64,000 nucleotides of DNA, taken from positions 4,716,019-4,780,018 of the forward strand of contig KL647289.1 of the NCBI GenBank assembly GCA_000727475.1, written 5' to 3'. Positions 35,101 through 47,166 of the stretch are shown piece by piece. Under the pieces are notes generated by a model. The model ran no database searches, was not told the origin of the DNA, and saw nothing but the letters and a program-made list of their open reading frames with translations. The position numbers and the translations under genes are program-made. This stretch comes from Sarcocystis neurona (Eukaryota > Apicomplexa > Conoidasida > Eucoccidiorida > Sarcocystidae). Numbering within the stretch: position 1 is the first letter of the stretch; every line of letters starts with the position of its first letter.

Positions 35101-38100
35101 ATCTCAGCAACGAAGGCTCGGCTGGATCATCTTCGGAACCTCAACCTCACCAGAATGAGGACTGCGAATGTCGCAGCAAAGAAGAAGTGAAAAAACGTCT
35201 GCACGCATGCTTTCCAACAGAAGGAGATCCTCAGTCGCACAATGAGGAACCGAACCTCCGGTTGTGCCATCGAACTTCGCTCAGTCGCCTTCGACATCAA
35301 AGAAATAACCTTTTGAACTTAATCGAAGGTACAGCTCATCCTGACGACCAGCACCCCCGCTCAGAACACTTTCTCACGCGCGTTTGTGAAAGATAAGGCA
35401 TTGTGACACTTTATCCTCCCTAGTGCGTCATAGCTACCTGCTACAACCAAGCGAATTACACAAAAGATCTCCGCCGTCCACAAGAATGCACAGTTGCTGC
35501 ACCTGACTTCTTCGTGCCTCCAAAATGAATTTTCTTCCAGGTGGCTGCAGCCTCAAGAACAACAAGCGGCGGGTTCTTTTCTCGTGCCCTTCTGATACAA
35601 AATTCCTCAGTACGCCAAGCTTTGGTGACACAAGTGGTCTAAGCATTTTTGGAAACGATTTACCTTCGCGGACGAAAGAAACTCTTAGGGTTCCCGCGGT
35701 ACTGCGTGAGCTGTTCCACCTCATATTCGGCAAGACCGGCTTCGCACTCGCCGATGAGTTCAGGCTGAGTGCAGTGAAAGCATCCGGGCAGGGCGACGTG
35801 CAAGAACAACTGCGATACGCCGAGGACGACGGGGGGGGAAGGGCTGCAGTTGTTCGATGGCACTCAAGTTCTAGCGGTCTCTTCAGGCGAAAAAGTACCG
35901 GTGACGAGCAGGGCGACATGACCCTCAGTTATGCTGAAAACTCCAGACATTCTACTGCTGGAGACGGCACACAAGAGTATGGGCAACTCGGTGACAGGGT
36001 TGATCATGAGACAAGCGACAGAAGAACTCTGAGTGCGGCGACCGCTCGACTGCGAGTGCGGCAGCATTGGATGGGAAATGGAGACGACGACATTTCGACG
36101 AAAGTGGAGGCAATTGAATTTTTGTAGGTGGAGGTTGGTGTTTGTGAAAGCGCGTGGTAACGACGTGAAGTTCGGTGTTCAATGCAAAGGCCGGCGTACT
36201 TCGCACAAGTGCAGAAAGATGCTTGAATAATACGGCAATGTTCCGACGACTGTGTGTGCTGACGTTCCAGCGACCCTGTTGCTAGCTTAGAATGTGTCTG
36301 CTGCATGACAGTTTCATGGTGGACCGCGTGCATCAAGCATATGCAGAGCCTACGACTGACTGTACACCTTGACGATGGTTCGAATTTTTGGGTAACATTG
36401 TTGTGTGTGTTCGACCTGACAGCCGTACTCAGCTGGGTATTGCGAAAAAGAGTGCAGAGCCTCCGGCTTATTCGCCGTGGCTGCACTTAACACTAGGACT
36501 GAAGCATCCGAATTACAACCGATACACCCCACAGTACCAGAAATTAACTGGGTCTTCTTCACAAACGATGCAACACCCACCAGCTATCTATTCTGTTGCC
36601 GGATCGGTGAGGAGGTCAATCGACGCTGAATGGGAGGTTACGCAGGGACCCGGGCATAATTATTTTGCACAGTCGTGCTTCACTGCCGGGGCGCTGCAAG
36701 CGACGACTAAAGCGGTCAACTTTAAAAAAGATGGGAAGTCTCTTGGTAATAGCAGCTCCGCCGAGGCAGGCGGGTGTGAGAGAAAGACGCCTCCTTCCAA
36801 GAGCGCGCCTCCCGCACTGAAGCGCAAACAACAGCCGAATAATGAGGCGCCCTTGCATTCAAAATCTGCCGGCTCAGCGCGGGGCGTTCCACTTTCCCCT
36901 GGTCGAAGCACTCGAAAACGCTTAGTGCAGCCGCTAGGTCAGTCGCTGGCCAGCGGCGGTCGGATGAGCCACGAAGACGGTAAGGGGTCCTCGCGAACAT
37001 GGGGTGCGACGCTTTTTCCTCCGCGTGTCACTGGGAAGTATATACATTCGAGAGACCGCAGTGGACGATTTGTCAACAGTACTTTCGCTCAACATCAGCA
37101 GTAGGCAGAGAGCGAACATTCACAATTATCGAGGAAAGCATGCGTGTGCAAGCGGGGACACATGGATACAGTGCGCAGCCGGCTGACTGTGCCTCTCAAA
37201 CTGACTTTGAGGATCACTTTGGCGTCCTCGCACGTAGTGCTGTCCTGCTGAATTACGCTTTATACAGCCACCGCTGTCCTAGCGACAATTCCGGAAAGTA
37301 TCAGCTACTACGACGGCTTCTCCGATGCACATAAACTCCTGACAGGTACGTCCGTTCGGCGCACGGCGCTGTTTTTGTCAGCGTCACTACTGTGGCAATC
37401 CCTTTAGTGCGTCGAAAACATTGCTTTGCCCCTGAGCGTCGCCTCACTTTTACACACTTAGCGGCGTCCGTTGGCAGCGGACGTTGGAAATAATGACTTT
37501 CGGGCAATCTTTTCTCGAGCAGACGCCACACACAGAATATGCACGTGCGTTCATGTTCGCTGGTATTGAGACAATTGTGCCCGTCTTTGAATGGTACGTC
37601 AGGAAAAACAGCCCGTCTTCTGCACCAACGGGGCAGCTCGAAGCAAGGCGGTGAAATAAAAGAGCTTCTTCAACAATTGAACAGAAAAAAGGTCGCACCA
37701 GGTTTTGTCCCATCCGCGCTTCTCTCTGCAAACGCAGTACACACGAGGAGTAACTCCGGGAGTAGCCTGGGAAATGGTGAATGTGCCCCTTCGTCATCGC
37801 AGAGTGCATCAGCAGCGACGAAAATCACCCGTGAACGCGCCTCTGGAGCGCTGGGTCCACACTCGGGGATTACACACCGCTCACATCCGAACGAGTACGG
37901 AAAAAGAACATTTGGGCGGCAGGTGGCATTCCCGTTCCCCCCTGCTGCTGCAAATGCACGGTTCTAGCTCGACGCGCTCCACGCTAATAAGGCCACTCAC
38001 ACCACAATTCAGGCTGTGCGCATAATCAAATAACATGTCTCTAAGTTTCTGTCCGCAGGCAGGAACTAACCGTGTAACACTTGCAGATACGTGTCGCTGC

Positions 38101-40824
38101 TGCTGCGGCGCCTAGTCCCGCCGACAAGCAGGATGCCTCGATACACTGTGTTTTTGTTGTTTCCACACCTCTCGGAATTAAAAGCCAACTTCTTTGTTTC
38201 AACTGTGAAGGAGTCGCCTTTTGTGCCAAAAAAGTGAAAAGTTATTCGAAGTGCTCCTCTTTGTCCATCGTATCCCCTCAAGATGTTTGATTTTGACATA
38301 CGCAGGGCGCGAGGACGACGCGCTGTAAAAACAAAGTGCAGCAAACGCGCCGGGGCCGAGAAAAAACCCCAGTCGAAAGCAGGACCACGGAACGCGGCGG
38401 CTTTGCTTCCTACAACTGGAAACCGTACGCACCTAATTTCACTTTTTCAAGACTAAAGCGGAAGTTGACTCTGCAGCAGTTCCTTCTGTAGCAGGTGTAT
38501 CATCGTTAAGTTGTCCAGGGGGGAAACGCCAGACACGTGGCATAACAGCTGGCCAAAACGACTGCGTGATGCCGCATTGATCTTTTACGCGTGCGCTCAC
38601 ATCTTGTCAACGCGTTTTCCATACTGGTTGACCTCGTGTTCCTTGTGGTGTTCCATTTGCGGCACTCCCTCGTTTATCGGTACAGTAGGCACACCGTGGT
38701 CAATGTCCACAGCCTAGCACACGTTTTTTATAATGTGTAGCTTCACTTAATCCCTCAGAGGCTTTCAGCCCAGATGCTCTCCTGACACCATTTCACGAGC
38801 GTCCTTCTCCACGCTCAAGTTCTCTGCCGCCCCTGCAGTCCCTTACAGCACTACTGCCTCCGCTTCCAAAAGCACCCCAGGTGGCCAAGTGCGAGGCTGG
38901 CACCATTACCGGCAAAGACGCACGCAACGACACTTGTCTGCAACCGCGCCCAGGAAGTGGACAAGTGCGCAGCAGTGCTGAAGCCACCGATGCACAGTTT
39001 AGTGGCGGGAACAACACGGCAAAACCAGGACTACAAGCTGATACTGTAGCCGCTGACGGCTCCTTAACTGGTGCGTGTCGTCACACATACGACTTTCCGA
39101 AATCCGTAGTCAGCTGCAGCCGCCAACTGTGTGAGATAGAGAAGCTGAATGATTACCAATACCTTTGAGACATAATCCTAAAGCGGAAGCGACTGTAGCT
39201 CAGAGGAGCCTACCACTCATCAGTAGCACCGCAGACCGCAGAGCAAAACAAGAACTGATACCAAGCTATATTTGACACTGAATACTTGGAAGGTGCATGT
39301 CTGCGTACAGCGAGCGAGTACGTATCTTGAAGTTGCGTGAAACCAGAAGATTCAGTTGAGACACTCAAACAAGTGCGTAGTCTCGCGTTTCTGACTGCAC
39401 AGGCACGCCGGCGCCGCGCGAGCAACGCCGTCGGAGCAGTGCGGCCGCAGAAAAATCACAGGAAGGCCCCAGTAAAGGCAACTCCTCAATCTGGGACACG
39501 ACTGTAGTGTACGGGAAGCCATTTTGTGAAAAGAGTGATTTGAAACGCCCACAGCCTGGACCACAGGATCCGTTCCTCATCGGAACAACTACTGACGCTA
39601 CCACGTGGCACGAGGTGCGCAGACGCAGTCAGCGTAGTGTCTCTCTGCGTAACAATCATGTAAAACCGGTAACACCAAGAAACTCTACAGCAACGCCGCC
39701 GCGTACTTCCCGTAGTGACCAAGAAAGTCCTACAACAAATACCGGGGAAGCTGGAAGCAGCGTTTGTTATCTCAACGGACGGTCTTCGACAGGCGCCGAT
39801 GGAAGCGAAGCATCCGCGCTTCTGCAAAAACTATTCGCGCCCGGATCGTGCCACGAGCAACGCCTACGGCAGCGGCGCAGCTTGCTCCTGCGCATGCATG
39901 GGGCTCCACAGATGTGCCAGGTGTGCGGCGGTGCTCACCTGGAGGCGGACTGTAGAGTGAAGATGACGTTTGACCAAAAGGAAGAAGAAACAGAAGAGAA
40001 ACGCGATCGGCGAGCCGCCCGGAGATCTATGCGACTGCTGCGTCAAGTGGACGCGTGGAATCTTATAGGAACCGATCCCTTCGGAGGTACACAAGCACAT
40101 GTCATAGCCTCTTGATTTCTGAAACACAACTCTCAAAAACAGAGGTACCAAAGTGTAAGCATTTACATAGTCGTGCATGCGTTCACGACACACAGCTGTG
40201 GACTGGTGGGGTATACATACGCAAGCTCGCACGGCTGGCACGACACCAGCCTCACGGCGTGTTCTGATCACGTGTTCCTGGAAATTTTTCGGTCTGCCAG
40301 ATAGCCCTTCAATGGCACAGCTTGCCCACGCAGCTGCTTTTACAGAAGTGAATCCGACGCGCAAGCTCGGTAAAAGAATTTCGCGGGAGGAGGGACAAGC
40401 ATTATCCAAAAAAAATCCTCTGAGTAATCTTCGTTCACCAAAACCAAAAAACTGCCCCCCTTTTGAAAGCTCCAGTAGCTGTTCTTTGAGCAGCAGTCCG
40501 TCAACTTCTTTATGTATCAACGACGACGAGGACCCTACGAATCTACGTAGACCAGACGTGCTGGCCTCTCCAAGGAATGCCTCTCTGGGTTCACTCGATT
40601 TGAACATGCAAGCAGGCGCACGCAGCAGCGGCAGCCGTGGCCTCAAAAGTCATAGCGTCATCGTGGATCTTAGCCCGCCTCCCCAGCGGTCACCTAAGAA
40701 CATGTTTACCAAGATGAGCCAGTACATGGCTCAGGTGAAAAGCAGTGCAGGTGCCCGCGCCACCGCCAGGTGCACCGATGCCACGATAGAAGCTCTTCCG
40801 CAAGACAATCCAAAGAAGTTATAG
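26161..40824 (+). CDS. Giant IQ-motif (calmodulin-binding type) protein, about 2934 aa
   Basis: IQ motifs bind calmodulin or related EF-hand light chains, so this is probably a Ca-responsive scaffold. The exact role is unknown. Exons: 26161-27778, 28172-28747, 29410-29816 (3' end uncertain), 29958-30059, 30270-30815, 31155-31294, 31630-31714, 32004-33380, 33934-34118, 34483-34692, 35072-35328, 35541-36123, 36423-36979, 37099-37297, 37571-37894 (both ends uncertain), 38306-38424, 38759-39070, 39403-40086 and 40301-40824. Phases agree throughout. Exon 1 ends with an Ala/Glu-rich coiled coil. A canonical IQ motif (IQAAYRGYYWRKFL, near residue 1082) is created by the splice of exons 5 and 6. A second (LQSKIRGLLTR) follows about 30 residues later, and an IQ-like helix (VQRWLRQLRNKRR) ends exon 8. 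Arg- and Gln-rich helices occupy exons 9-10. Exon 18 has a CX2CX3HX4C zinc knuckle (CQVCGGAHLEADC, near residue 2703). Linkers are disordered. The ATG at 26161 is the first in frame, but the exon opens with an acceptor, so upstream exons may exist. Confidence 0.75.
33723..33862. repeat. 70-bp tandem repeat, two copies
   Basis: Two adjacent copies of 70 bp (33723-33792 and 33793-33862) with a few substitutions, each starting CTGATTTCAGCT. It lies in the intron between exons 8 and 9 of the IQ gene, just upstream of the exon 9 acceptor. Confidence 0.85.
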
Positions 40825-42171
40825 TAGTCTCTCACACGCTCCGACGCAATTGTGGAGACGGTTTCATCGCTGAGAGTTCAGCCGGCCAATGCACCAGGCA
40901 CCAGCCATACTGTCCTTCGCAAAAGTCAGCTCTACGGATCGACCGCGGACTGCGCGAGCTTAAGTGCTCCCGTAGCGGTTTTGCTTTTGAAGTCCGCTCT
41001 CCTCCGCTCCAAAACGTTTCGTCGCGGGCCGAACAACCCTAGGAACGCCGTGTTTTCTTTTTGTGCCGAGATGACCTGCGCATTGAGATAAAGAAGAGAT
41101 ACGTATTGCCTGAAGATCCCCTACGCGGCGCAACGTCTTTCTGCTGCTGCAGTTGCCGCTGGGATTTCTATGCCGCCCTTACTGGTGCCCACAAAACTAA
41201 ACTCGTCCTATTCCTGCTTGTCATGTTCACAACGAGGTGCCCGGCCAGGTACACAAAAACGAAAGCAGCTCTGAAAACTTCGCACCCGCAACAACCCAAT
41301 ATTCAATGAGACTAGCAAACAACCACACCAGCAGCCGACTCCACAAACACCCACGATATAACGCCCTTGAAGATGTCGTCGAAAACACTGAGTGCAACCC
41401 CTGAGTGCAATACTAAGTCAAAAAACTTATTTGAATTCAGTTGCACCGCGAAGACCGTCTGCTCGTGTTTACACATGTTCGCACATTATTAGCCCACGGG
41501 GCTGCCGGACTTGGGAGCTGCGCATTGAATGTCAAGTTCATTCCCTCGTGTGCAAGGCACGCTCCTTGGAAGTAAATCCTTACTGAAGAAGGAGTTTCTT
41601 TACGCAGACAAACGCTTCTTACTTCTTCGTTCGTCCAGAGCCTTCAGAGCTCTTCTTCTTCGCAGTACGTCGCTTTCGCCTCTTTTTCTTGGCTGCAGCA
41701 AAGAGAAACAGAGCACAGAAATCCGGAGCTTATGGTCACACGTGTCTGCATGGCAGATAGTACACGTGCCAGAAGACACCGGATATTCAACTACACGTAG
41801 CGCGAAAAATAGGCAAACATATTTGCTGGTGTATGTCCGCAGCCCGTCAGCGTCCTAACTCCTCCCGTCCTTCAAAAATACAACTGCGTCCTTCGAATAA
41901 GCGTCCCTCATGGTCAACATTGGACCGATGTGAAGACGGGGACACGCCAGGCACGGTCGCTGCAAATATAACTACTGTCGGCGCCTGCTCCCATTCCCAC
42001 CTGATAAAACACATTCCGTTTGCCGACAGTCCTACTACCCATGACTTTTGTCCCAACTGGGGTGGCTCACGTCACAGTTGTCGATATACCTTATTGAACC
42101 ACAACACACGCGAATTCGTCGGAACGTCGTATTCACACTCCCTGTCGCCAGTACTGCTGTGTGGTGAACCA
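40825..42171. other. Intergenic between convergent genes
   Basis: This stretch separates the stop of the IQ gene from the stop of the minus-strand zinc-knuckle gene, so it should contain two 3' UTRs and terminators. Plus-strand open frames at 40852-41091 and 41833-42186 look partly protein-like and could be additional 3' exons of the IQ gene, but I could not link them. Confidence 0.45.
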
Positions 42172-44233
42172 CTATGGCTGCGGTAGCTGTACTCTTTGTG
42201 AAGCAGGCAGACAGAATGCTCGACGGCACGTACATCTTTCGTCGTCGCTGCTGCTGGTGTCGCTGTCGCTACTGGAGCTGCTCGAGCTGCTGCTACTGCT
42301 GCTTGATGAGGTGTCCGAGTCACTGCTGGATCCACGGGTTGGTCTGCGCTTTTTTCTCCCCGACGCTCCCGTACTGCGCGGCTGCTGGCGCTTAGCGCGC
42401 GGCTTGCCGGCTGAAACTCCCAACCTTCGTCGATCGTCAACATCTTCGTCGCTGTCCGATGCAATTCCAAGCGCAGCCCGAAGTCTCTGAAACAGCAGCG
42501 CCAAACACAAACATACAGAAGACGAAAACGGGAGATATCCAATGCGACTGTCGCAATGAGCACTATAATGTGTCAAATGTTTACGAGTGTTGTCGTGCGC
42601 CGCTGAGGTAATACTGTTATTGACACTGACACTAACATGCGACGGCACCCTGACGCGCTAATTCCCGTAGAACGCTACAGCCCTCTCAAACGTGGTGGAA
42701 AATCCTTGTCACCTCAAGTCCCCCCACAGGAAAGAAACCTTACAAAGACCCGATGCTCCTTTTTGACTGCGAGTGTCACCTCCGCCAAACACGCGCCGAG
42801 CGGTGTGATGATAGTACTGCCGAAGTATCATTTCTTAACACTGTGCCAGCAGCGTAGGCGACAGGTATTCTCCCACGAACATTAGTATTTCTGCGCTGGC
42901 TTTCTGTAGTGCGCGCGCGCCGTCCTAATAGCGATGCATGCACAAATGATCGGCGGCGTCCCTTCAATGGTTCAAACGGTTTAGTTCACAAGGGCAACTG
43001 CAACTGCACCCCGAATGGCAAAGGGTTTTCTACCTGCACACGATACAAAAGTCCAGACCAGCTAACAAAAGGAATTTATCTTCCTTCACCCACATATACA
43101 TACACACACACACACACGTAAGAAGCATGCCCTAGTGTTGCCAAACATCCTTTTTACACCGTTGGTCCTTCCTTTGATACTCGGGAGCACGCACAACATT
43201 GAACAAACCACCTTATGGCTACAAATGTACCGTATGGCAGAGCTGCACCAAAAGCGTGCAGTAGCGGTGCGCGAAACATCGGCATGACACACGTCCCACA
43301 AGCTGCCCAGAAACAGGAAAAGAGATGGTCCTGTGCAAAATCGCTAGCTGGCTCTCCTCTGAGCAAAGAACAGCCTCTGGCGCACAGAAAGAAGCAACGA
43401 CGGAAATCCACGGCTAAGTGACTGTTGTCCGGTTACAGAGACGTACGCTGGGCGCACAGAACATACCTGGTCGTCCTCTTCCTCTTCGCGCTGCTTCACA
43501 CGTTCAAACGCCTCCTCCACCTCTGCGGGTGTGTCTTGACTCGCAGACATCATGTTCCTGCACTGATAGGCCAGATGTCCCACTGCGCAACACAGCACCC
43601 CAGCACAGACCAAAGAAGCCTGAAACAAACGTCGTACCTCCGCGACGCGCACACACTCAATAGCGAAGAAACCATCAGAGCTGCTCTACGCAGTCGAGGA
43701 CAACGTGAGGGAGCGGAGCGACGAAAAGCAGGAAGCTGGATCCTCCGCAAGGCATGACGCGAACTGCAATAGAAGCGTCGCTGAACGCAGCTAGACACGA
43801 CAGAGCAGAACCAACGAGCACCGCCACAGGGACGGCAGTACGACACACTGACACACCCCCACACAGAGAGCTGGTGGGGAAAGTTCAGGACATTTTAGTT
43901 CCGTCGAACGAACAGTGCGCGCTGCGGTGGCGCTCGTGTCGCAGCAGGCAACAGGTTCAGATAGGAAGCATCTCCTTTTCTCATCCCGAAGACAGGCAAC
44001 ACAGCAGTACCGCAAGTATCGCACACAAAAGGCACATGTCAAAATTTACCTTGCTTGCACTTAGGACAGGCTCCCGGCGTCCGAGTAGCTACGTTTCCCG
44101 TAAGACGCGCGAGAACGAAGAGTTCATTTCCCTTGTCGAGCAGCGGAGCCCCGCTTCCTCCTCCATCAGTAGCTTTCGTCTGGGGGGCATACGGGTCGTA
44201 GCCCACTGAATCTCTCTGAAGAAAACGCAGCAT
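42172..44233 (-). CDS. Zinc-knuckle, Ser-rich protein similar to SREK1IP1
   Basis: SREK1IP1-type proteins are small nuclear proteins that bind the SR-related splicing regulator SREK1. Three exons were read: 44233-44050, 43582-43467 and 42486-42172, with phases 1 and 0 matching, giving 204 aa. The CCHC zinc knuckle CX2CX4HX4C (CPKC, then HLAYQCRN; residues C56, C59, H64, C69) is completed only by the splice of exons 1 and 2. The HLAYQCRN core closely matches the HLTF-CRN signature of the family. After it come an acidic Glu-rich helix, then an SDSDED patch, a basic RKKRR stretch and a run of about 14 Ser with Asp. The last 30 residues contain CTCRRAFC. The start ATG at 44233 lies directly upstream of a good acceptor (cttcag), so exon 1 may be shorter and be preceded by another exon. 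The assignment rests on the knuckle plus the tail composition. Confidence 0.7.
43091..43118. repeat. CA dinucleotide microsatellite
   Basis: A short CA run within the second intron of the zinc-knuckle gene, next to a TA-rich stretch. Confidence 0.9.
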
Positions 44234-45276
44234 TACAAAGATTCTCACCTCGCATAAATGCACCGTTTTGACACCGTGGCGGGGCTACAGTGCAGCTACA
44301 CGACTGCATTTTACTCCTACAGAATAAATCCGTGTCAAGGTCATACACGCAGATTTAGGAATACGAGTGTGTGGCAACGCCGTCGGCTGCAGGACACGCA
44401 CAGGTAAAATATGACCTGATAGCGCATAGCGGTGCGCAACCAGTAGCTACCACATACGCACCATAAGAGCAACCTAACAAATGGAGACGCGTGAAGACCC
44501 GCGTCTGCGTGCGTGTCAAGAAAGATACTTCCGTGAACGGTGAACAGCGTGGAGCACTTCTAACTGAAGAACACACCGGCGTCCACAGTGTACGACGGAC
44601 TTGTGGACCAGGAAGCACCATACAGTCCTGCTGTGGATTACAAAAAGTGGAACCCCTGTGCAGACTTATACGTTGGCTACTACCTACTGCGCACGCGCGG
44701 CGACACCTTACGCTCCACCAGATGTGGCTATGCGTGTGAGAGAGACGGGCGACAGGAGTACACCCATCTTCACACTCACACTTCAACAGGCGTCTGGACG
44801 TATACACAAATCTCCGCACACACAGACGTGGAGGTCTCTCCGGCAACACTTCACGCTCTACATAGACGCAGAACGTGCACCTAAACTCGGCGTTTCTCTA
44901 AAACAATCACCTGCTGGTACGCTACTGTGTGTGCACGCGTCCACTCTCACGCACGTCACCTACTTCTTAAAAGATGACTTTGCTTACATTAGCCACACGT
45001 GACGCATATGTCTCTCCATAATTCTCTCTCTCCATGTATGTATAAATATATGTGTGCGTACACATTTACATGTATGTAGGCAGAGAGGGGGAGAGCGAGA
45101 GAGGCAGACAAGTACGCACGGGCACTGTTCAGGCAGTGGCAACATACCCATATTGCGTGAGTTCGCAAGCTGGATGAGACAGGCACCCGATTGCTATCGG
45201 GCATGCGCATATGCGTCACTGTCGCCGGCATTGTGGTAGAGATGCGTCGACGTTGAACGACTCGTAGTATCCTCGG
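44234..45276. other. Intergenic / 5' region of the zinc-knuckle gene
   Basis: This stretch lies between two minus-strand genes. It should contain the promoter and possibly a first exon of the zinc-knuckle gene. A plus-strand frame at 44588-44884 begins with a strikingly protein-like sequence but has no supported splice partner. A short TA/CA-rich stretch occurs near 45040-45075. Confidence 0.45.
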
Positions 45277-47166
45277 TCAAACGCTTGACCGGCTAGATGA
45301 ATTTTCACGATCCACGGAGACGGAGTTTCTAGAATCGGGTGTCCTCGGAAGAGAAGCAAACGCCACGTGAAAATGGGAAGATCTTCTCCATCGTAGAGCC
45401 ACTCTCGTCACCGGCGTAAGGCGACGGCGTCCTATCACACTTTTAATCTCCCTATTAAGCGCGCTGAAGTCCCACTGTGTGCTACTCTTGAAAATTATCG
45501 GAGCCTCGTGCCTTTCGGCATCTAGACCTGCGGGGGAGAAACACCTTCGAATTTTGTAACTCACGAAAGCAGAGAACTACCTGAAAAAGTCGATCCCTCC
45601 TCTGCCTTTCAGAACAAGATACCTTTGCAAATGCGTCCGTTCTCAGCAGGTAGATACAGGCGTGTGTAGCTACACAAAAATACAAGGGTGACCGCACGCC
45701 GTCCTATATTTTAATCTGCCGCAAGCTCCTGAAGATTCAGCTCTCTCTCAGTATTCCACTCCTGTCCCCTGCACGTAAATAGAATGTAGCCAGTGGAATT
45801 CAGTAGGGGACTACAACTAATCGCTATCACACAGTTAAACGAGAGGAACGGCTGCAGACGCAGGCAGCGCGGCACGAGTCTTCGCGTAGGGGAAAAAACC
45901 CGACGCTACCTAGAGAATTTTACTGTTTAGCGAGGGACGTTGATAGAACGGTGGGCCGTTCCATAGCACCTCTGGCAATATGCAGCAAAAAACTCAAGAG
46001 AAGAGCGAATGATTCTCAGTAGGAAATATATCACGGACTAGCTCTGCTCTGCTGCAAGCCTGTCGCTGGCGCAATAGAGTGTCTCCTTCGAAACAGCACA
46101 CCAACTGATACAGCGGTGAAAATGGACAGACGAAACACGTTTTTTGAAGCTGCTGGAAAAACACAAACCATCTCAGGAACATGGCCACCATAGGAAGTGC
46201 TCGTGGAAGAAGCGCTGTTCAGAAAGAGTTCGCACAGAAATCGGAGATTCAACGGATGCAGCGGTCTATGCCGGGACGGAGTCGACATATACGGAACAAA
46301 CCTCTGCTCCAAAGCCAGCTACAGTCTACCTTACAGAAATGGGAGTGTACAGGCACACGCGTGCGTTGACTGAGTAGCAATTTATGCTTCTACAAAAAAA
46401 CGGCGACGTATGTGCACGCTGTATTAGTTAAAAAGATGTGGTTACTTCAGAGGAACGCACTTCGCCACGGACGCAGTTCACGGACGGGATTTTTACAATC
46501 GCAGCACGTGAAGCAGCTACATCCGCACGTGAGAAAGACGACACGTCACAAGAACCAGAAAAACATCGTAAAACCCCCGGGAAACCGCAGTAAACTGGTT
46601 GATGTCCTCTGGAAGAAAAATTCACGTCACCAGCACAGATGTCGGTTCGTACTTACTTAAGCTGTTACGGTCAGGTTTCTCGATGAAAAAAACATTACTT
46701 TCTCGGGAAAAGAAGAGACTGTCTGAGGGATGTCGTGCAATTCAGAGGAAAAGGTGTTGGACCGGGAGAAAGGACGACGCACCGTCGCCGACACGTACGG
46801 CAGGTTTCCTCGTCAGGCGTCAGCGTGCCGATACGAAAGCGCAGCTCCAGTAAATACAATAATCGCAGCTGGCGTAGACCGAAACTCTGTTTAAATGTAG
46901 GAGATATATGAATCGCCGGCAAAAAATTCTAACCTACGTATCCATACAAGGTCGCAGCTTGTGTAAGGACGCGCAGCCCATGTAAAAGAAAAGTAGGTGG
47001 CAGCTCATACCACTAGAATTGCAACTTACGGATACATAAGAACAACAGAATAATCTAGACTGGACAATTACGTATGTTTGGATTTTCCGGCGGCTTTTGC
47101 ATAGTTGTTCAGTAAATCGTACACTTCCGTGCATGCGAGGATGGCGCAACGCCGCAGCTCCGGCAG
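45277..47166 (-). CDS. Zinc-ribbon protein, probable RNase P/MRP subunit (Rpr2/Rpp21/Snm1-like)
   Basis: Rpr2/Rpp21/Snm1 proteins are zinc-ribbon subunits of RNase P or RNase MRP, which process tRNA and rRNA precursors in the nucleus. Exons 47166-47072, 46884-46699, 46516-46461, 46152-46102 and 45527-45277 join with consistent phase (2, 2, 1, 1) to give 212 codons plus a stop. The first exon shown is internal or lacks a visible ATG, so the N-terminus is missing. A helical N-terminal part (LACTEVYDLLNNYAKAAG) leads into a Leu-rich helix ending FRIGTLTPDEETC. Then come two metal-binding pairs, CRTC and CFTCC(D)C, separated by about 30 residues that include SPGPTP. That is the family layout: helices, CX2C, L.PG loop, CX2C. 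The tail is basic, then Ser-rich. Exons 3 and 4 are only 56 and 51 bases. The order of motifs is seen; the family call is inference. Confidence 0.5.

Noticed and set aside
42072..42563. Alternative minus and plus ORFs over the poly-Ser tract
   Set aside because: They are alternative-frame readings of the Ser-codon repeat (AGC/GCA/CAG) in exon 3 of the zinc-knuckle gene.
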